Shown here: positions 35,145-44,080 of the stretch, piece after piece
Layout of the letters: each line of letters opens with the position of its first letter
Position numbering within the stretch: the first letter of the stretch is position 1
Assembly: GCF_049897565.1 (NCBI RefSeq)
Contig: NZ_JAFCWM010000015.1
Coordinates: forward strand, 62,001-126,000
Direction: 5' to 3'
DNA length: 64,000 nt
Origin: JAFCUW01 sp049897565
GTDB lineage: Bacteria; Pseudomonadota; Gammaproteobacteria; Burkholderiales; Burkholderiaceae_D
Position numbers and translations under genes: made by a program
Notes under the pieces: generated by a model
Databases searched by the model: none
The model's input: the letters and a program-made list of their open reading frames with translations, nothing else
What the model was told of the DNA's origin: nothing

Positions 35145-36244
35145 GGCGACTGACCGAATTCGACCAGCTGGCCGATCCGACGTTTTCGGCCGCCGTCATC
35201 GATTGGCAGCGGCAGCACGGCCGCCACGCGCTGCCGTGGCAGAACACGACCGACGCTTACCGCATCTGGCTGTCCGAGATCATGCTGCAGCAGACGCAGG
35301 TAGCGGCCGTGCTGACGTATTACGCGCGCTTTCTCGAGCGCTTCCCGACCCTCCACTCGCTGGCCGAGGCCCCATCGGAAGACGTGATGGCGCTGTGGAG
35401 CGGCCTCGGTTACTACACCCGCGCGCGCAACCTGCATGCGTGCGCCAGGCGCGTGGTGGCCGAATACGGCGGCGTGTTCCCGAGCGATCCGGCGCAGCTG
35501 GCCGATTTGCCGGGCATCGGCCGCTCGACCGCGGCGGCCATTTCGGCGTTCTCCAGCGGCACCCGCGCCGCTATCCTCGACGGCAACGTCAAGCGCGTGT
35601 TCGCGCGCGTGTTCGGCATCGACCAGTACCCCGGCATCAAGCCGGTGGAAGACGCGCTGTGGCGGCGCGCCGAGGCGCTGCTGCCGCACGCCGGCATCGA
35701 GCGCTACACGCAAGGGCTGATGGACCTGGGCGCGACCCTGTGCATGCGCTCCAGTCCCGATTGCGCGCGCTGCCCGCTGCAGCCGCGCTGCGTGGCGTTT
35801 GCCACCGGCCGCACCGCCGAACTGCCGGTGCGCAAACCGAAGAAGACCAATCCGGAGAAGCGCGCGGCGATGCTGGTGGTGATCGATCGCGGCCAGGTGC
35901 TGCTCGAGCAGCGCGCCGACAGCGGCATCTGGGGCGGCCTGCTGTCGCTGCCCGAGGTCGATGGGCACGCCGCGTTCGACGCCGCGATGCCCGATGCGCT
36001 GGCCGCCGCAGGCCGCTTCGGCGCCGTCGAGGAAGTGCAGGCATTGCTGCCGCTGGTGCACGTGTTCACGCACTACAAGCTGCACATCCATCCGCACCGG
36101 ATCGTGCTGGAACAGCGCGCCGGGGCCGAAGCCGGCTACGTGTGGTGGGATTTGAACGATATCGGCAATGCGCCCTTGCCGGCGCCGGTGAAAAAGCTGC
36201 TGCTGCAGCTGGCGGCGCCATCACTGTTCACAGCAGGGGTCTGA
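35141..36244 (+). CDS. mutY: Adenine DNA glycosylase
   Basis: A 367-residue enzyme that removes adenine mispaired with 8-oxoguanine. Catalytic Glu46 is in SEIMLQQTQV and Asp147 in LDGNVKRVFARVF; the helix-hairpin-helix is LPGIGRSTAAAI. The 4Fe-4S cluster cysteines are 201, 208, 211 and 217 (C-x6-C-x2-C-x5-C). A C-terminal NUDIX-like domain recognises the oxidised base (GIWGGLLSLPE). The start is GTG at 35141, overlapping the stop of the dynamin-like gene (GTGA). The last three codons (Ala-Gly-Val) and the stop are supplied by a palindromic repeat. Confidence 0.95.
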   Translation: MRRLTEFDQLADPTFSAAVIDWQRQHGRHALPWQNTTDAYRIWLSEIMLQQTQVAAVLTYYARFLERFPTLHSLAEAPSEDVMALWSGLGYYTRARNLHACARRVVAEYGGVFPSDPAQLADLPGIGRSTAAAISAFSSGTRAAILDGNVKRVFARVFGIDQYPGIKPVEDALWRRAEALLPHAGIERYTQGLMDLGATLCMRSSPDCARCPLQPRCVAFATGRTAELPVRKPKKTNPEKRAAMLVVIDRGQVLLEQRADSGIWGGLLSLPEVDGHAAFDAAMPDALAAAGRFGAVEEVQALLPLVHVFTHYKLHIHPHRIVLEQRAGAEAGYVWWDLNDIGNAPLPAPVKKLLLQLAAPSLFTAGV

Positions 36245-36277
36245 CCGCAAAAGAAGAAACGGGTCAGACCCCTGCTG
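36231..36277. repeat. 16-bp inverted repeat of the GGGGTCTGACC family spanning the mutY stop
   Basis: CAGCAGGGGTCTGACC (36231-36246) and its exact reverse complement (36262-36277) enclose a 15-base loop. The left arm contains the mutY stop codon (TGA, 36242-36244); the right arm ends one base before the dgt stop on the other strand. The pair thus forms the whole junction between two convergent genes. Confidence 0.93.
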
Positions 36278-37405
36278 TTACAGCTCGTCGATCGAGAAGA
36301 TGCGGCGGTGCTCGCGGATCGCGTAGCGGTCGGTCATGCCGGCGATGTAGTCCGCTATCTTGCGCGCCTGCTTGTCCGCGTCGACCTGGTAGTCCGGCGG
36401 CAGCAGCACCGGATCCTTCATGAACGCGTCGAACAAATCGTTGACGATGCGGCTGGCCTTTACGCGCATGCGGTTGACCTGGTAGTGCCGGTACAGGTTG
36501 GCGTGCAGGAAGCGCTTGAGCTCCGTGGTGTCGGCCTTCATCCGGTCGGAGAAACGGATCAGCGGCGCATTGGCGCGCACGTCGTCGACGCTGGCCGGCG
36601 CCGCGTCGGCAATCAGCGCGGCCGACGTAGCCACCACGTCGGCCGTCATCACGGTGATCATGCGGCGCGACGTCTCGTACAGCGCGCGCCGTCCGGCCAG
36701 GCCGGGAAACTCGGCTTCCACCGCGTGGCGGTGGCGGGCGAACAGGTCGACCTGCTCCATCTGCGCCATCGTGATCAGGCCCGAACGCAGCCCGTCGTCG
36801 ATGTCGTGGTTATTGTAGGCGATTTCGTCGGCCAGGTTGGTCAGCTGCGCTTCCAGGCTTGGCTGGGTGCGTTCGAGGAAGCGCTTGCCAAGGTCACCGA
36901 GCAGGCGCGCATTGGCCGCCGAGCAGTGCTTGAGGATGCCCTCGCGCGTTTCGAACATCAAATTGAGGCCATCGAAGGCGCCGTAGTGCTCTTCGAGCGA
37001 ATCGACCACGCGCAGGCTTTGCAGGTTGTGCTCGAAGCCGCCGTGCTCGCGCATGCATTCGTTGAGCACGTCCTGGCCGACATGGCCGAACGGCGTGTGC
37101 CCGAGGTCGTGCGCCAGCGAGATCGCTTCGACCAGGTCTTCATTCAGGCGCAGGCTGCGCGCCAGCGTGCGGCCGATCTGCGCCACTTCGATCGAGTGCG
37201 TCAGGCGCGTGCGAAACAGGTCGCCTTCGTGGTTGAGGAACACCTGCGTCTTGTATTCGAGCCGGCGAAACGCGGTCGAGTGGATAATGCGGTCGCGGTC
37301 GCGCTGGAACTCACTGCGCGAGCCGGCCGGCGCTTCGGCGAAGATGCGCCCGCGGCCGAGCGCGGAGTGGGCGGCGTATTGGGCGAGCCGGTCGTCGAAG
37401 TCCAT
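36278..37405 (-). CDS. dgt: Deoxyguanosinetriphosphate triphosphohydrolase (dGTPase family)
   Basis: A 375-residue HD-domain enzyme that cleaves dGTP (and possibly other dNTPs) to the nucleoside and triphosphate. The metal site shows as RLTHSIEVAQIGR, then SLAHDLGHTPFGHVGQ (the HD pair) and the later LADEIAYNNHDIDDG. The size and the early FQRDRDRIIHSTAFRRLEYKTQV match the shorter, type 2 branch. It starts one base after the aroKB stop and closes the pil-aro-dgt operon. Confidence 0.93.
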   Translation of the reverse strand: MDFDDRLAQYAAHSALGRGRIFAEAPAGSRSEFQRDRDRIIHSTAFRRLEYKTQVFLNHEGDLFRTRLTHSIEVAQIGRTLARSLRLNEDLVEAISLAHDLGHTPFGHVGQDVLNECMREHGGFEHNLQSLRVVDSLEEHYGAFDGLNLMFETREGILKHCSAANARLLGDLGKRFLERTQPSLEAQLTNLADEIAYNNHDIDDGLRSGLITMAQMEQVDLFARHRHAVEAEFPGLAGRRALYETSRRMITVMTADVVATSAALIADAAPASVDDVRANAPLIRFSDRMKADTTELKRFLHANLYRHYQVNRMRVKASRIVNDLFDAFMKDPVLLPPDYQVDADKQARKIADYIAGMTDRYAIREHRRIFSIDEL

Positions 37406-37406
37406 G

Positions 37407-39065
37407 TCAGGCGGTGCAGGCGGCGATGGTGGCGAGCAGCTGCTCGCGCGGGGCGCCGCCGATGCTCGGGCTGCCCAGTGGCTTCATCAGAATGAACTTG
37501 ATGGTGCCGCCCTCGTTTTTCTTGTCCACTTCCATCAGCTCGAGCCAGCGTTCGGCGCCGAGATCGGGCGCCACCGTCGGCAGGCCGGCGGCCGCGACCA
37601 GCGCGCGCATGCGCGCCACCGTGGCCTGGTCGACCATGCCGAGCCGGCACGACAGGTCGGCCGCCATCACCATGCCGCAGCCGACCGCTTCGCCGTGCAG
37701 CCAACTGCCGTAGCCCAGGCCCGCTTCGATCGCATGGCCGAAAGTGTGGCCGAAATTGAGAATGGCGCGCAGGCCGCCTTCGCGCTCGTCCTGGCGCACC
37801 ACGTCGGACTTGATCTCGCACGAGCGCGCGATCGCATGCGCCAGGCAGGCCTGGTCGCGCGCCATCAGCAGGCCGATGTTCTGTTCGATCCAGCTAAAAA
37901 AAGCGGCGTCGATGATGGCGCCGTGCTTGATCACTTCGGCGAGGCCGGCCGACAGTTCGCGCGCCGGCAGCGTCGCCAGCGTGGCGGTATCGGCCAGCAC
38001 TGCGCGCGGCTGGTAGAAGGCGCCGATCATGTTCTTGCCGAGCGGGTGGTTGATGCCGGTCTTGCCGCCGACCGAGGAGTCGACCTGCGCGAGCAAGGTG
38101 GTCGGCAACTGCACGAACGGCACGCCGCGCATGTAGCTAGCCGCCGCGTAGCCGGTCAGGTCGCCGATCACGCCGCCCCCTAACGCCACCAGCGTGGTCT
38201 TGCGGTCGCACTTGTTGGCCAGCAGCGCGTCGAACACCTGCATCAGCGAGGCCTGGGTCTTGTACTGCTCGCCGTCGGGCAGGATGATCTCGATGACGTC
38301 GCGGCCGGCCGCGCGCAGCGGCGCGGCGACGCGCGCCAGGTACAGCGGGGCGACGGTGGTATTGGTGACGATGGCGACCTGGCGGCCCTGGATATGGCGC
38401 GCCAGCAGCGCCGGATCCGACAGCAGGTCGGCGCCGATCACGACCGGATAACTGCGCTCGCCGAGCTCGACGGTCAGGGTAATAGAGGACTGCGGGGAGG
38501 ACTGCGGATTGGTCATCGATGGCGCGGAGGCGGGAGCGTGCCGACGGCGCTTGGCCTCGAGCCCGTCCAACTGCTCCAGAATTGTCTGAACCATCGATTG
38601 TACGTTAGGACGCCCGGTGTCGACGACCAGCGCGGCAACTTCGCGATACAGCGGCTCGCGCTGCGCCATCAGTTCCTCGATGCGGCGGCGCGGGTCGGCC
38701 GTTTGCAGCAGGGGACGATTCTTGTCGTGCGCGACGCGCACCATGATGCTGTTGACGTTGGCGCGCAAGTAGACGACGGCGCCGCGCGACCGCAGGATCT
38801 GGCGGGTGCCGGCGTCGAGGACGGCGCCGCCGCCGGTGGCGAGGACGATGCCGTCTTCATTGCACAGGTCGCGGATGACTTCCGCTTCGCGCCGGCGAAA
38901 GCTCTCTTCGCCCTCGATTTCGAAGATCCACGGGATCGAGGCGCCGGTGCGGGCCTCGATCTCGTGGTCGGAGTCGATGAAGCGTTTGCCCAGTTTCCTG
39001 GCGAGGATGCGGCCGATTGTTGTCTTGCCCGCCCCCATCAGTCCTACCAAAAAAACGTTCTGCAT
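37407..39065 (-). CDS. aroKB: Shikimate kinase / 3-dehydroquinate synthase, in-frame fusion (AroK-AroB)
   Basis: One uninterrupted 552-codon frame encodes both enzymes. Residues 1-170 are shikimate kinase: P-loop GLMGAGKTT (8-16), DSDHEIEARTG, and LATGGGAVLD. Residues about 195-552 are 3-dehydroquinate synthase: LPDGEQYKT, the NAD loop ALGGGVIGDLTGYAAA, QVDSSVGGKTGINHPLGKNM and the zinc-site NFGHTFGHAIE. The linker of some 20 residues is polar and rich in Ala/Ser/Gln. An ATG inside the linker (at 38516, residue 184, MTNPQSS) could start a separate AroB, so two products are possible. Elsewhere in Burkholderiales the genes are usually adjacent but separate. Both act in the shikimate pathway, at steps 2 and 5. 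Confidence 0.9.
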   Translation of the reverse strand: MQNVFLVGLMGAGKTTIGRILARKLGKRFIDSDHEIEARTGASIPWIFEIEGEESFRRREAEVIRDLCNEDGIVLATGGGAVLDAGTRQILRSRGAVVYLRANVNSIMVRVAHDKNRPLLQTADPRRRIEELMAQREPLYREVAALVVDTGRPNVQSMVQTILEQLDGLEAKRRRHAPASAPSMTNPQSSPQSSITLTVELGERSYPVVIGADLLSDPALLARHIQGRQVAIVTNTTVAPLYLARVAAPLRAAGRDVIEIILPDGEQYKTQASLMQVFDALLANKCDRKTTLVALGGGVIGDLTGYAAASYMRGVPFVQLPTTLLAQVDSSVGGKTGINHPLGKNMIGAFYQPRAVLADTATLATLPARELSAGLAEVIKHGAIIDAAFFSWIEQNIGLLMARDQACLAHAIARSCEIKSDVVRQDEREGGLRAILNFGHTFGHAIEAGLGYGSWLHGEAVGCGMVMAADLSCRLGMVDQATVARMRALVAAAGLPTVAPDLGAERWLELMEVDKKNEGGTIKFILMKPLGSPSIGGAPREQLLATIAACTA

Positions 39066-39082
39066 CGGCCCCTGTCAGTTGG

Positions 39083-41341
39083 TTAGTTGGTGTCCTCGCA
39101 AATCGACGACTTGCCGTACGGACTTACCACGCCAGGGGGTGAAGCGGCCGTACCGTAGTCGAGCGCCAGACCTGGCAACACAGTATACCCCACGTAACTC
39201 GCTTCCGAGCCCGCCACCGCACCGCGGATGGTGAAGTCGACGTCGAGCCAGAAGGCGCGGTCGCGCGGGTAGATCATCGAAATGATCGCCGTGCCGCTGG
39301 CATCGGTCTTGCCGGTCGACGAAATCGTCATCGGGATGACCGGGTCGAGGCGGCCGTTGCCGTTCTGGTCTTCCGGCTTGCCGTCCTTGCGGAAGCCCAG
39401 CACGCCGTCGCTGTTTTCGTCTTCGTTGACGCACGCTTTCGTCACCGTCTGGGCCCATGGCCCGTTTGGCCCTTGCAGAACCCAGATACCCTTCATGTAG
39501 TTGCGCGGACGCACTGAACCGGTGACGGCCACGTCGCGCACGGCGTTACCGGCTGCATCGGTGACAAACACGACGTAATCGACCTGGTAGGTGGTCGAGT
39601 TCGGCAACACGATGGCGTTGCCGGTACCGGCGCTGATAAACAGCGACTTCTTGCCAACCGTCAATTTTGTCTCGGCGAACTGGGAAGTGACCGGGCTCTG
39701 GATGACCGCCCGAATGAGCACGCCGTCGGCGGCGGTGGTGGTGGTGCCGGCGATGTAGCTGATCGTGGCCGAGCCGTCACTGCCGGTGAGCAATGTCGAC
39801 GGCTGCGACAGCGATCCGCCGCTGGCGTCGGTGACGATCGAGAACGACACGCGGGCGTTCTTGACCGGATTGCCCTGGCTGATCTTGTCCATCACCACTG
39901 CGCGCAGCGTGACCTGTTCGGTGGTGCTGCCCGGCAGATTGGCGCCGACCACCGCCGGCGTGCCCTGCAGGCTGATGACGGAAGTCGAGATCAGCGGCGC
40001 GACGAACTCGAGCGTGCTTTGCACCGTCGAATTGGTGGCCGTCGAGCTGGCCGACAGCGTGGCGATGCCAGGACCGGTGGCCTTGACATAGACGCGGGCG
40101 GCGCCTGCCGTCAGCGTCGTCGCGCTACTCAGCGGCAATGTGCAGTCAACATCCGAGAACACGGCGCCGCGCGAAGTGCTGACGGTGACGGTGCCGCCTT
40201 GCGCCACGCCGCTGACGAAGTTGCTCACGTTGACCGCGTAGCACTCGTTGGTGTTGGCGCTGGCCAGTACAACGCCGTTGATGTCGACTGCTGTGATCGA
40301 GAAGGCGGCGGTGCTGATGGCGATCGACGCGTTGGCCGATTCGCCCAGAGCGCGCACAGTGACGACGTCGCTGCCGGTGCGGCTGGCGGTGTAGCTGAGC
40401 ACCAGCTTGCCGGCCGAATCGGTGATGTTGCTGCCGTTCTTGGCCACCAGCGAATTGATCGCGGCGCTGAAGCTGACCGGCGTGTTGGCCAGTGGCGCGT
40501 CGGCCGAATCGAACAATGCCACCGTGACGTCGCTGCTGGCGCCGAGGTTGACCGTGTTGCTGGCGTTGACCGTGATGCGGGTGCCGGCGACGTTGACCTT
40601 GACGACGACGACCGGGGCGCCGGCGACGTTGCCCGACACCGTGATGACGCGGGTGGTCGGATCGGTGCCGGTGGCCAGGTTGACGCTGGCCACGCCGTTG
40701 ACATCGGTATTGACCTGCGAGGCGCTCAGCGCACCGGAGTCGGTGGCGAACGTGACGCGGGTGTTCGGCATGACGACATTGTTCGAGTCGAGCACCAGCG
40801 CCTTGATCTGCACGGCGGTGCCGGTGGCGCCGGACGAGGCCAGCGTGCCGCTGCTCGACGTCAGCAGCAGCTTCGGCGTGGTCGACGTGGACGTAGTGAC
40901 GGTGACGGTCTTGGCTGGCGACGTGGCCGAACCGGACGTTGCGGTAATGCTGATCACGCGCGCCGAGGAATCACCCTTGACGTTGAGCTTTTCGGTCACC
41001 GTGCCGGTGGCGTCGGCGATCCGGTTGGTATTGGTGACGTTGCCGGAGCTGGCGCTGAAGTCCACTTTGGCGCCGGGAATCGCATTATTGTTGGCGTCCT
41101 TGACGATCGCCGTCAGGATCACTTCGGTGCCGTCGGCGCCGGAGGCGGCGATGGTCGACGCGCTGGTGACCAGCGTGACATTCGCCGCGGTCGCCGCGCC
41201 CGGCGTGGTGCCGGGGGCGCCAGGCACGGTGCCCGGGCTGCCGCCGCCGCCGCCGCAGGCGGACAGGGCCGCGGCGACCAGGCCTGCCGTGGCGAAGTGG
41301 CTAAACGCACGCCAGGAAAATTTGTTCAGATTCGGCAGCAT
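39083..41341 (-). CDS. Large exported lipoprotein with Ig-like (Big-1/invasin type) repeats
   Basis: A 752-residue protein with a lipobox (LSAC, lipid on the cysteine near residue 29) followed by a poly-glycine run and a Pro/Gly linker. From residue 55 at least four to five repeats of about 95 residues follow the bacterial Ig-like pattern (VKDANNNAIPGAKVDFSASS, VLDSNNVVMPNTRVTFATDS, VMDKISQGNPVKNARVSFSI). Near residues 655-690 two EF-hand-like loops, DENSDGVL and DQNGNGRLDP, suggest calcium binding. It lies inside the operon, 37 bases after pilQ and 17 bases before aroKB, with its own GGAG ribosome site. It may be a surface or periplasmic partner of the type IV pilus; the function is unproven. 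Confidence 0.8.
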   Translation of the reverse strand: MLPNLNKFSWRAFSHFATAGLVAAALSACGGGGGSPGTVPGAPGTTPGAATAANVTLVTSASTIAASGADGTEVILTAIVKDANNNAIPGAKVDFSASSGNVTNTNRIADATGTVTEKLNVKGDSSARVISITATSGSATSPAKTVTVTTSTSTTPKLLLTSSSGTLASSGATGTAVQIKALVLDSNNVVMPNTRVTFATDSGALSASQVNTDVNGVASVNLATGTDPTTRVITVSGNVAGAPVVVVKVNVAGTRITVNASNTVNLGASSDVTVALFDSADAPLANTPVSFSAAINSLVAKNGSNITDSAGKLVLSYTASRTGSDVVTVRALGESANASIAISTAAFSITAVDINGVVLASANTNECYAVNVSNFVSGVAQGGTVTVSTSRGAVFSDVDCTLPLSSATTLTAGAARVYVKATGPGIATLSASSTATNSTVQSTLEFVAPLISTSVISLQGTPAVVGANLPGSTTEQVTLRAVVMDKISQGNPVKNARVSFSIVTDASGGSLSQPSTLLTGSDGSATISYIAGTTTTAADGVLIRAVIQSPVTSQFAETKLTVGKKSLFISAGTGNAIVLPNSTTYQVDYVVFVTDAAGNAVRDVAVTGSVRPRNYMKGIWVLQGPNGPWAQTVTKACVNEDENSDGVLGFRKDGKPEDQNGNGRLDPVIPMTISSTGKTDASGTAIISMIYPRDRAFWLDVDFTIRGAVAGSEASYVGYTVLPGLALDYGTAASPPGVVSPYGKSSICEDTN

Positions 41342-41378
41342 GGGTGCTCCAGAGATTAATTTTTAAGAAAATGCAAAT

Positions 41379-43541
41379 TTATTGGGTCGGGACGCTGTCG
41401 GCGACGATCTTCGGCGTCAGAAACACCAGCAGTTCGGTCTTCGACGTTTCGCGGCCGGTCGTCTTGAACAGGTGGCCCAGCACCGGCAGGTCGCCCAGCA
41501 GCGGCACCTTGGTGTCGGTGGTGCGTTCCTGCTGCTGGTAAATGCCGCCGAGCACCACGGTGCCGCCGTTTTCGACCCGCACCTTGGTCTTGACGTGCTG
41601 GTTGTTGATGGCGAAACCGGCCGGCGTGATGTCGCCTTTCGAATCCTTGTTCACTTCCACTTCCAGCACGACGTTGCCGTCCGGCGTGATCTGCGGCGTC
41701 ACTTCCATCCGCAAATTGGCCTTCTTGAACGTGATCGACGTCGCGCCGCTGCTGGTGGCGACCTGGTATGGCAGCTCGATACCCTGCTCGATGATGGCGA
41801 CCATCTTGTCTTCGGTCAGGATGCGCGGGCTGGAGATGATCTTGCCCTTGCCATCGGCTTCCAGCGCCGACAGCTCCAGGTTCAGGAAGCGGTTCGCCGC
41901 TGCCGAAAACAGGCTGAAGGCAATCGTCGCCGGCGGAATCGTGCCGATCGCGGCGGCCGGCAGGTTGAGGAACTGGGTATTGTTGAACGAATCGGAGCCG
42001 GCGGGAATCTGGCCGGTGGCCTGGCCGACGCCGTTGATGTTGCCCGTCAGCGCCAGGCGGTTGTTGCCGTTGACCTGGTAACCGGAATCGCCGCCGCGCA
42101 AGGTGCGCATGTCGGAAAAGCCCAGCTTGGCGCCGAGGTTGCGGCTGAAGCTGTCGCTGGCCTCGACCAGGCGCGCCTCGATCAGCACCTGCTTGGACGC
42201 GACGTCGGTCTTCTGGATCAGGCGGCGGATGTCTTCGATCTTCGATGCCAGGTCGGTCACGAACAGCTGGTTGGTGCGCGCATCGATGATGGCGCTGCCG
42301 CGCTTGGACAGCACGCGGTTGCGGCTGTCTGCGCCGCCGTCGAGGCCGAACACGGTGCGGAACGACTCGGCCTTCTGGTAGTTGAGCTGGAAGATTTCCG
42401 AGCGCAGCGGCTCGAGGTCGGCGATCTGGGCGCGCTGTTCGAGCTCGAGCTTTTCCTTGGTCAGCAATTCTTCCTTCGGCGCGATCCACAGCACGGTGCC
42501 GTTCTTGCGCATGTCGAGGCCCTTGGCCTGCAGCACCACGTCGAGCGCCTGGTCCCACGGTACTTCTTTCAGGCGCAACGTCAGGTTGCCGGTTACCGAA
42601 TCGCTGGTGATGATGTTCAGGCCGGAGATGTCGGCAATGGCTTGCAGCGCGGCGCGCACTTCGACGTTCTGGAAGTTGAACGACAGCTTTTCGCCGCGGT
42701 AGCCCTGGGTGCCCTGCGTCAGGCGGTTCGGGTCTTCCTTGATCGGCTTGACGTCGATCACGAGCTGGGTGTCGCTTTGGTAGACGGTCTGTTCCCACAG
42801 GCCGCGCGCTTCGATCGTCATGCGCGCGTTGTCGCCTTGCGGCACGGTCGTGATCAAGGCCACCGGGGTGCCGAAGTCGGTCACGTCGAGCCGGCGGCGC
42901 AGGCTCGGCGGCAGGCCGGTCTTCATGAAGTCGACCACGACGGTGTTGCCGACCTGGCGCACGTCGACGGCGACCTGGCTGTTCGGCAGGTCGACGACGA
43001 TGCGCCCTTCGCCGTTGGCGCCCTTGCGGAAATCGAGGTCGCGCAAGGTCTGGCGGCCGACCGGGCGCGCGTCCGCTGCCTGCACTGGAATGCCGGCGCT
43101 GTTGACCGCTTGGGCGACGCCGCCGGAGCCTTCGATGGTGACGATGACGGACTTGCCGTCAATTGCGGCGGCGTAGTTCAGCGCGCGCTTGAGATTGAGC
43201 ACGAGGCGGGTGCGCTCGCCCGCCTGCACCACGTTGATCGCGCGCAGGTCGCCGAGGTTGACGTCCTGCGAATTTTTGCCGGTGCTGTTGACCGTGGCGC
43301 CGAAGTCGAGCGCAATGCGGGTCGGATTGGTGATCGAAAAACCGATCGGCAACTTGGTCGGCGCCTGCTTCATGGCGATGTTGACCACCACGTTCGAGCC
43401 TTGCTGGTTGGCCGTGATCGATTCGATCGCGTTGTCCTGGGCCATCGCCACGCTGCTCATCAAGGACAGCATCAGGATTGCGCCGAGGCGTGCCACCGGG
43501 CCCATCAGGCCGGCGGCGCCGTTCATTTTGAATGCGATCAT
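41379..43541 (-). CDS. pilQ: Type IV pilus secretin PilQ
   Basis: A 720-residue outer-membrane secretin through which the pilus leaves the cell. A signal peptide (residues 10-34) precedes N-terminal AMIN domains (TRIALDFGATVN, GRIVVDLPNSQVAVDV), a secretin N0/STN region (VEVRAALQAIADISGLNII), an N1 region, and the C-terminal secretin domain with SPRILTEDKMVAIIEQG and VPLLGDLPVLGHLFK. The ATG at 43541 overlaps the pilP stop by four bases; the upstream in-frame extension lies inside pilP. It is the last of pilMNOPQ. Confidence 0.96.
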   Translation of the reverse strand: MIAFKMNGAAGLMGPVARLGAILMLSLMSSVAMAQDNAIESITANQQGSNVVVNIAMKQAPTKLPIGFSITNPTRIALDFGATVNSTGKNSQDVNLGDLRAINVVQAGERTRLVLNLKRALNYAAAIDGKSVIVTIEGSGGVAQAVNSAGIPVQAADARPVGRQTLRDLDFRKGANGEGRIVVDLPNSQVAVDVRQVGNTVVVDFMKTGLPPSLRRRLDVTDFGTPVALITTVPQGDNARMTIEARGLWEQTVYQSDTQLVIDVKPIKEDPNRLTQGTQGYRGEKLSFNFQNVEVRAALQAIADISGLNIITSDSVTGNLTLRLKEVPWDQALDVVLQAKGLDMRKNGTVLWIAPKEELLTKEKLELEQRAQIADLEPLRSEIFQLNYQKAESFRTVFGLDGGADSRNRVLSKRGSAIIDARTNQLFVTDLASKIEDIRRLIQKTDVASKQVLIEARLVEASDSFSRNLGAKLGFSDMRTLRGGDSGYQVNGNNRLALTGNINGVGQATGQIPAGSDSFNNTQFLNLPAAAIGTIPPATIAFSLFSAAANRFLNLELSALEADGKGKIISSPRILTEDKMVAIIEQGIELPYQVATSSGATSITFKKANLRMEVTPQITPDGNVVLEVEVNKDSKGDITPAGFAINNQHVKTKVRVENGGTVVLGGIYQQQERTTDTKVPLLGDLPVLGHLFKTTGRETSKTELLVFLTPKIVADSVPTQ

Positions 43542-44080
43542 TTCTTGGTCTCCTTGCTTTCCTGCAATTCCAGCTTCGACAGTCGCTCGACCCACTCGCC
43601 GCCGGCATCCTGAACCACTTCCTTGATATTGACTGCGCCTTCGCTCACGCCGGTGACGAGCCCGTAGTTCTGGCCGATGCGCTGGCCGGCCTTGACCTGG
43701 TGCACCGCGCGGTCGATCTGCAGCAGCGCGTACGTGGTGCCGGCCTTCTGGATCACGCCGACCATGGTGAAGGTGTCGAGCGGATAGCTCTCGAGCAGCT
43801 CCTTGCGGCGGTCCATGTCAGGCTGGTACTTCGCGTCCGACTTTTCGGCGGCGCGGGCCAGTTCGGCCAGCAGCTTGTTGGGGCTGTACGGGTCGATCGC
43901 GTCCTGCGCCGCGTAGGCGAACGGGATGAACGTTTTCGGCTCGGCGATCGGCACCACCGACACCTTGGTGTCCTTCTTGACCTGCGCCATCCAGTCCTGC
44001 ACTTCCTTGACGTCGCTGGCGCTGCAACCGGCCAGCAGCAACGCCGCCGTCAAAGTGGCAACCGTGCGGATCATCGTCAT
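43538..44080 (-). CDS. pilP: Type IV pilus assembly lipoprotein PilP
   Basis: A 180-residue inner-membrane lipoprotein (lipobox LLAGC, cysteine at residue 19) with the PilP HR-type domain LDTFTMVGVIQKAGTTYALLQ and VKAGQRIGQNYGLVTGV. It links the PilN/PilO platform to the PilQ secretin. It overlaps pilO by four bases at its start and pilQ by four bases at its end, so the three are probably translated together. Confidence 0.95.
   Translation of the reverse strand: MTMIRTVATLTAALLLAGCSASDVKEVQDWMAQVKKDTKVSVVPIAEPKTFIPFAYAAQDAIDPYSPNKLLAELARAAEKSDAKYQPDMDRRKELLESYPLDTFTMVGVIQKAGTTYALLQIDRAVHQVKAGQRIGQNYGLVTGVSEGAVNIKEVVQDAGGEWVERLSKLELQESKETKK

Noticed and set aside
33216..36244. mutM-dynamin-mutY as a phage defence island
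   Set aside because: Although dynamin-like proteins can act in defence, the neighbours here are housekeeping repair genes, and there are no nucleases, toxins, integrases or composition shift.
41382..43613. Plus-strand open frame of 743 codons opposite pilQ
   Set aside because: Antisense to a well-supported secretin gene, with no recognisable domain, ribosome site or promoter.
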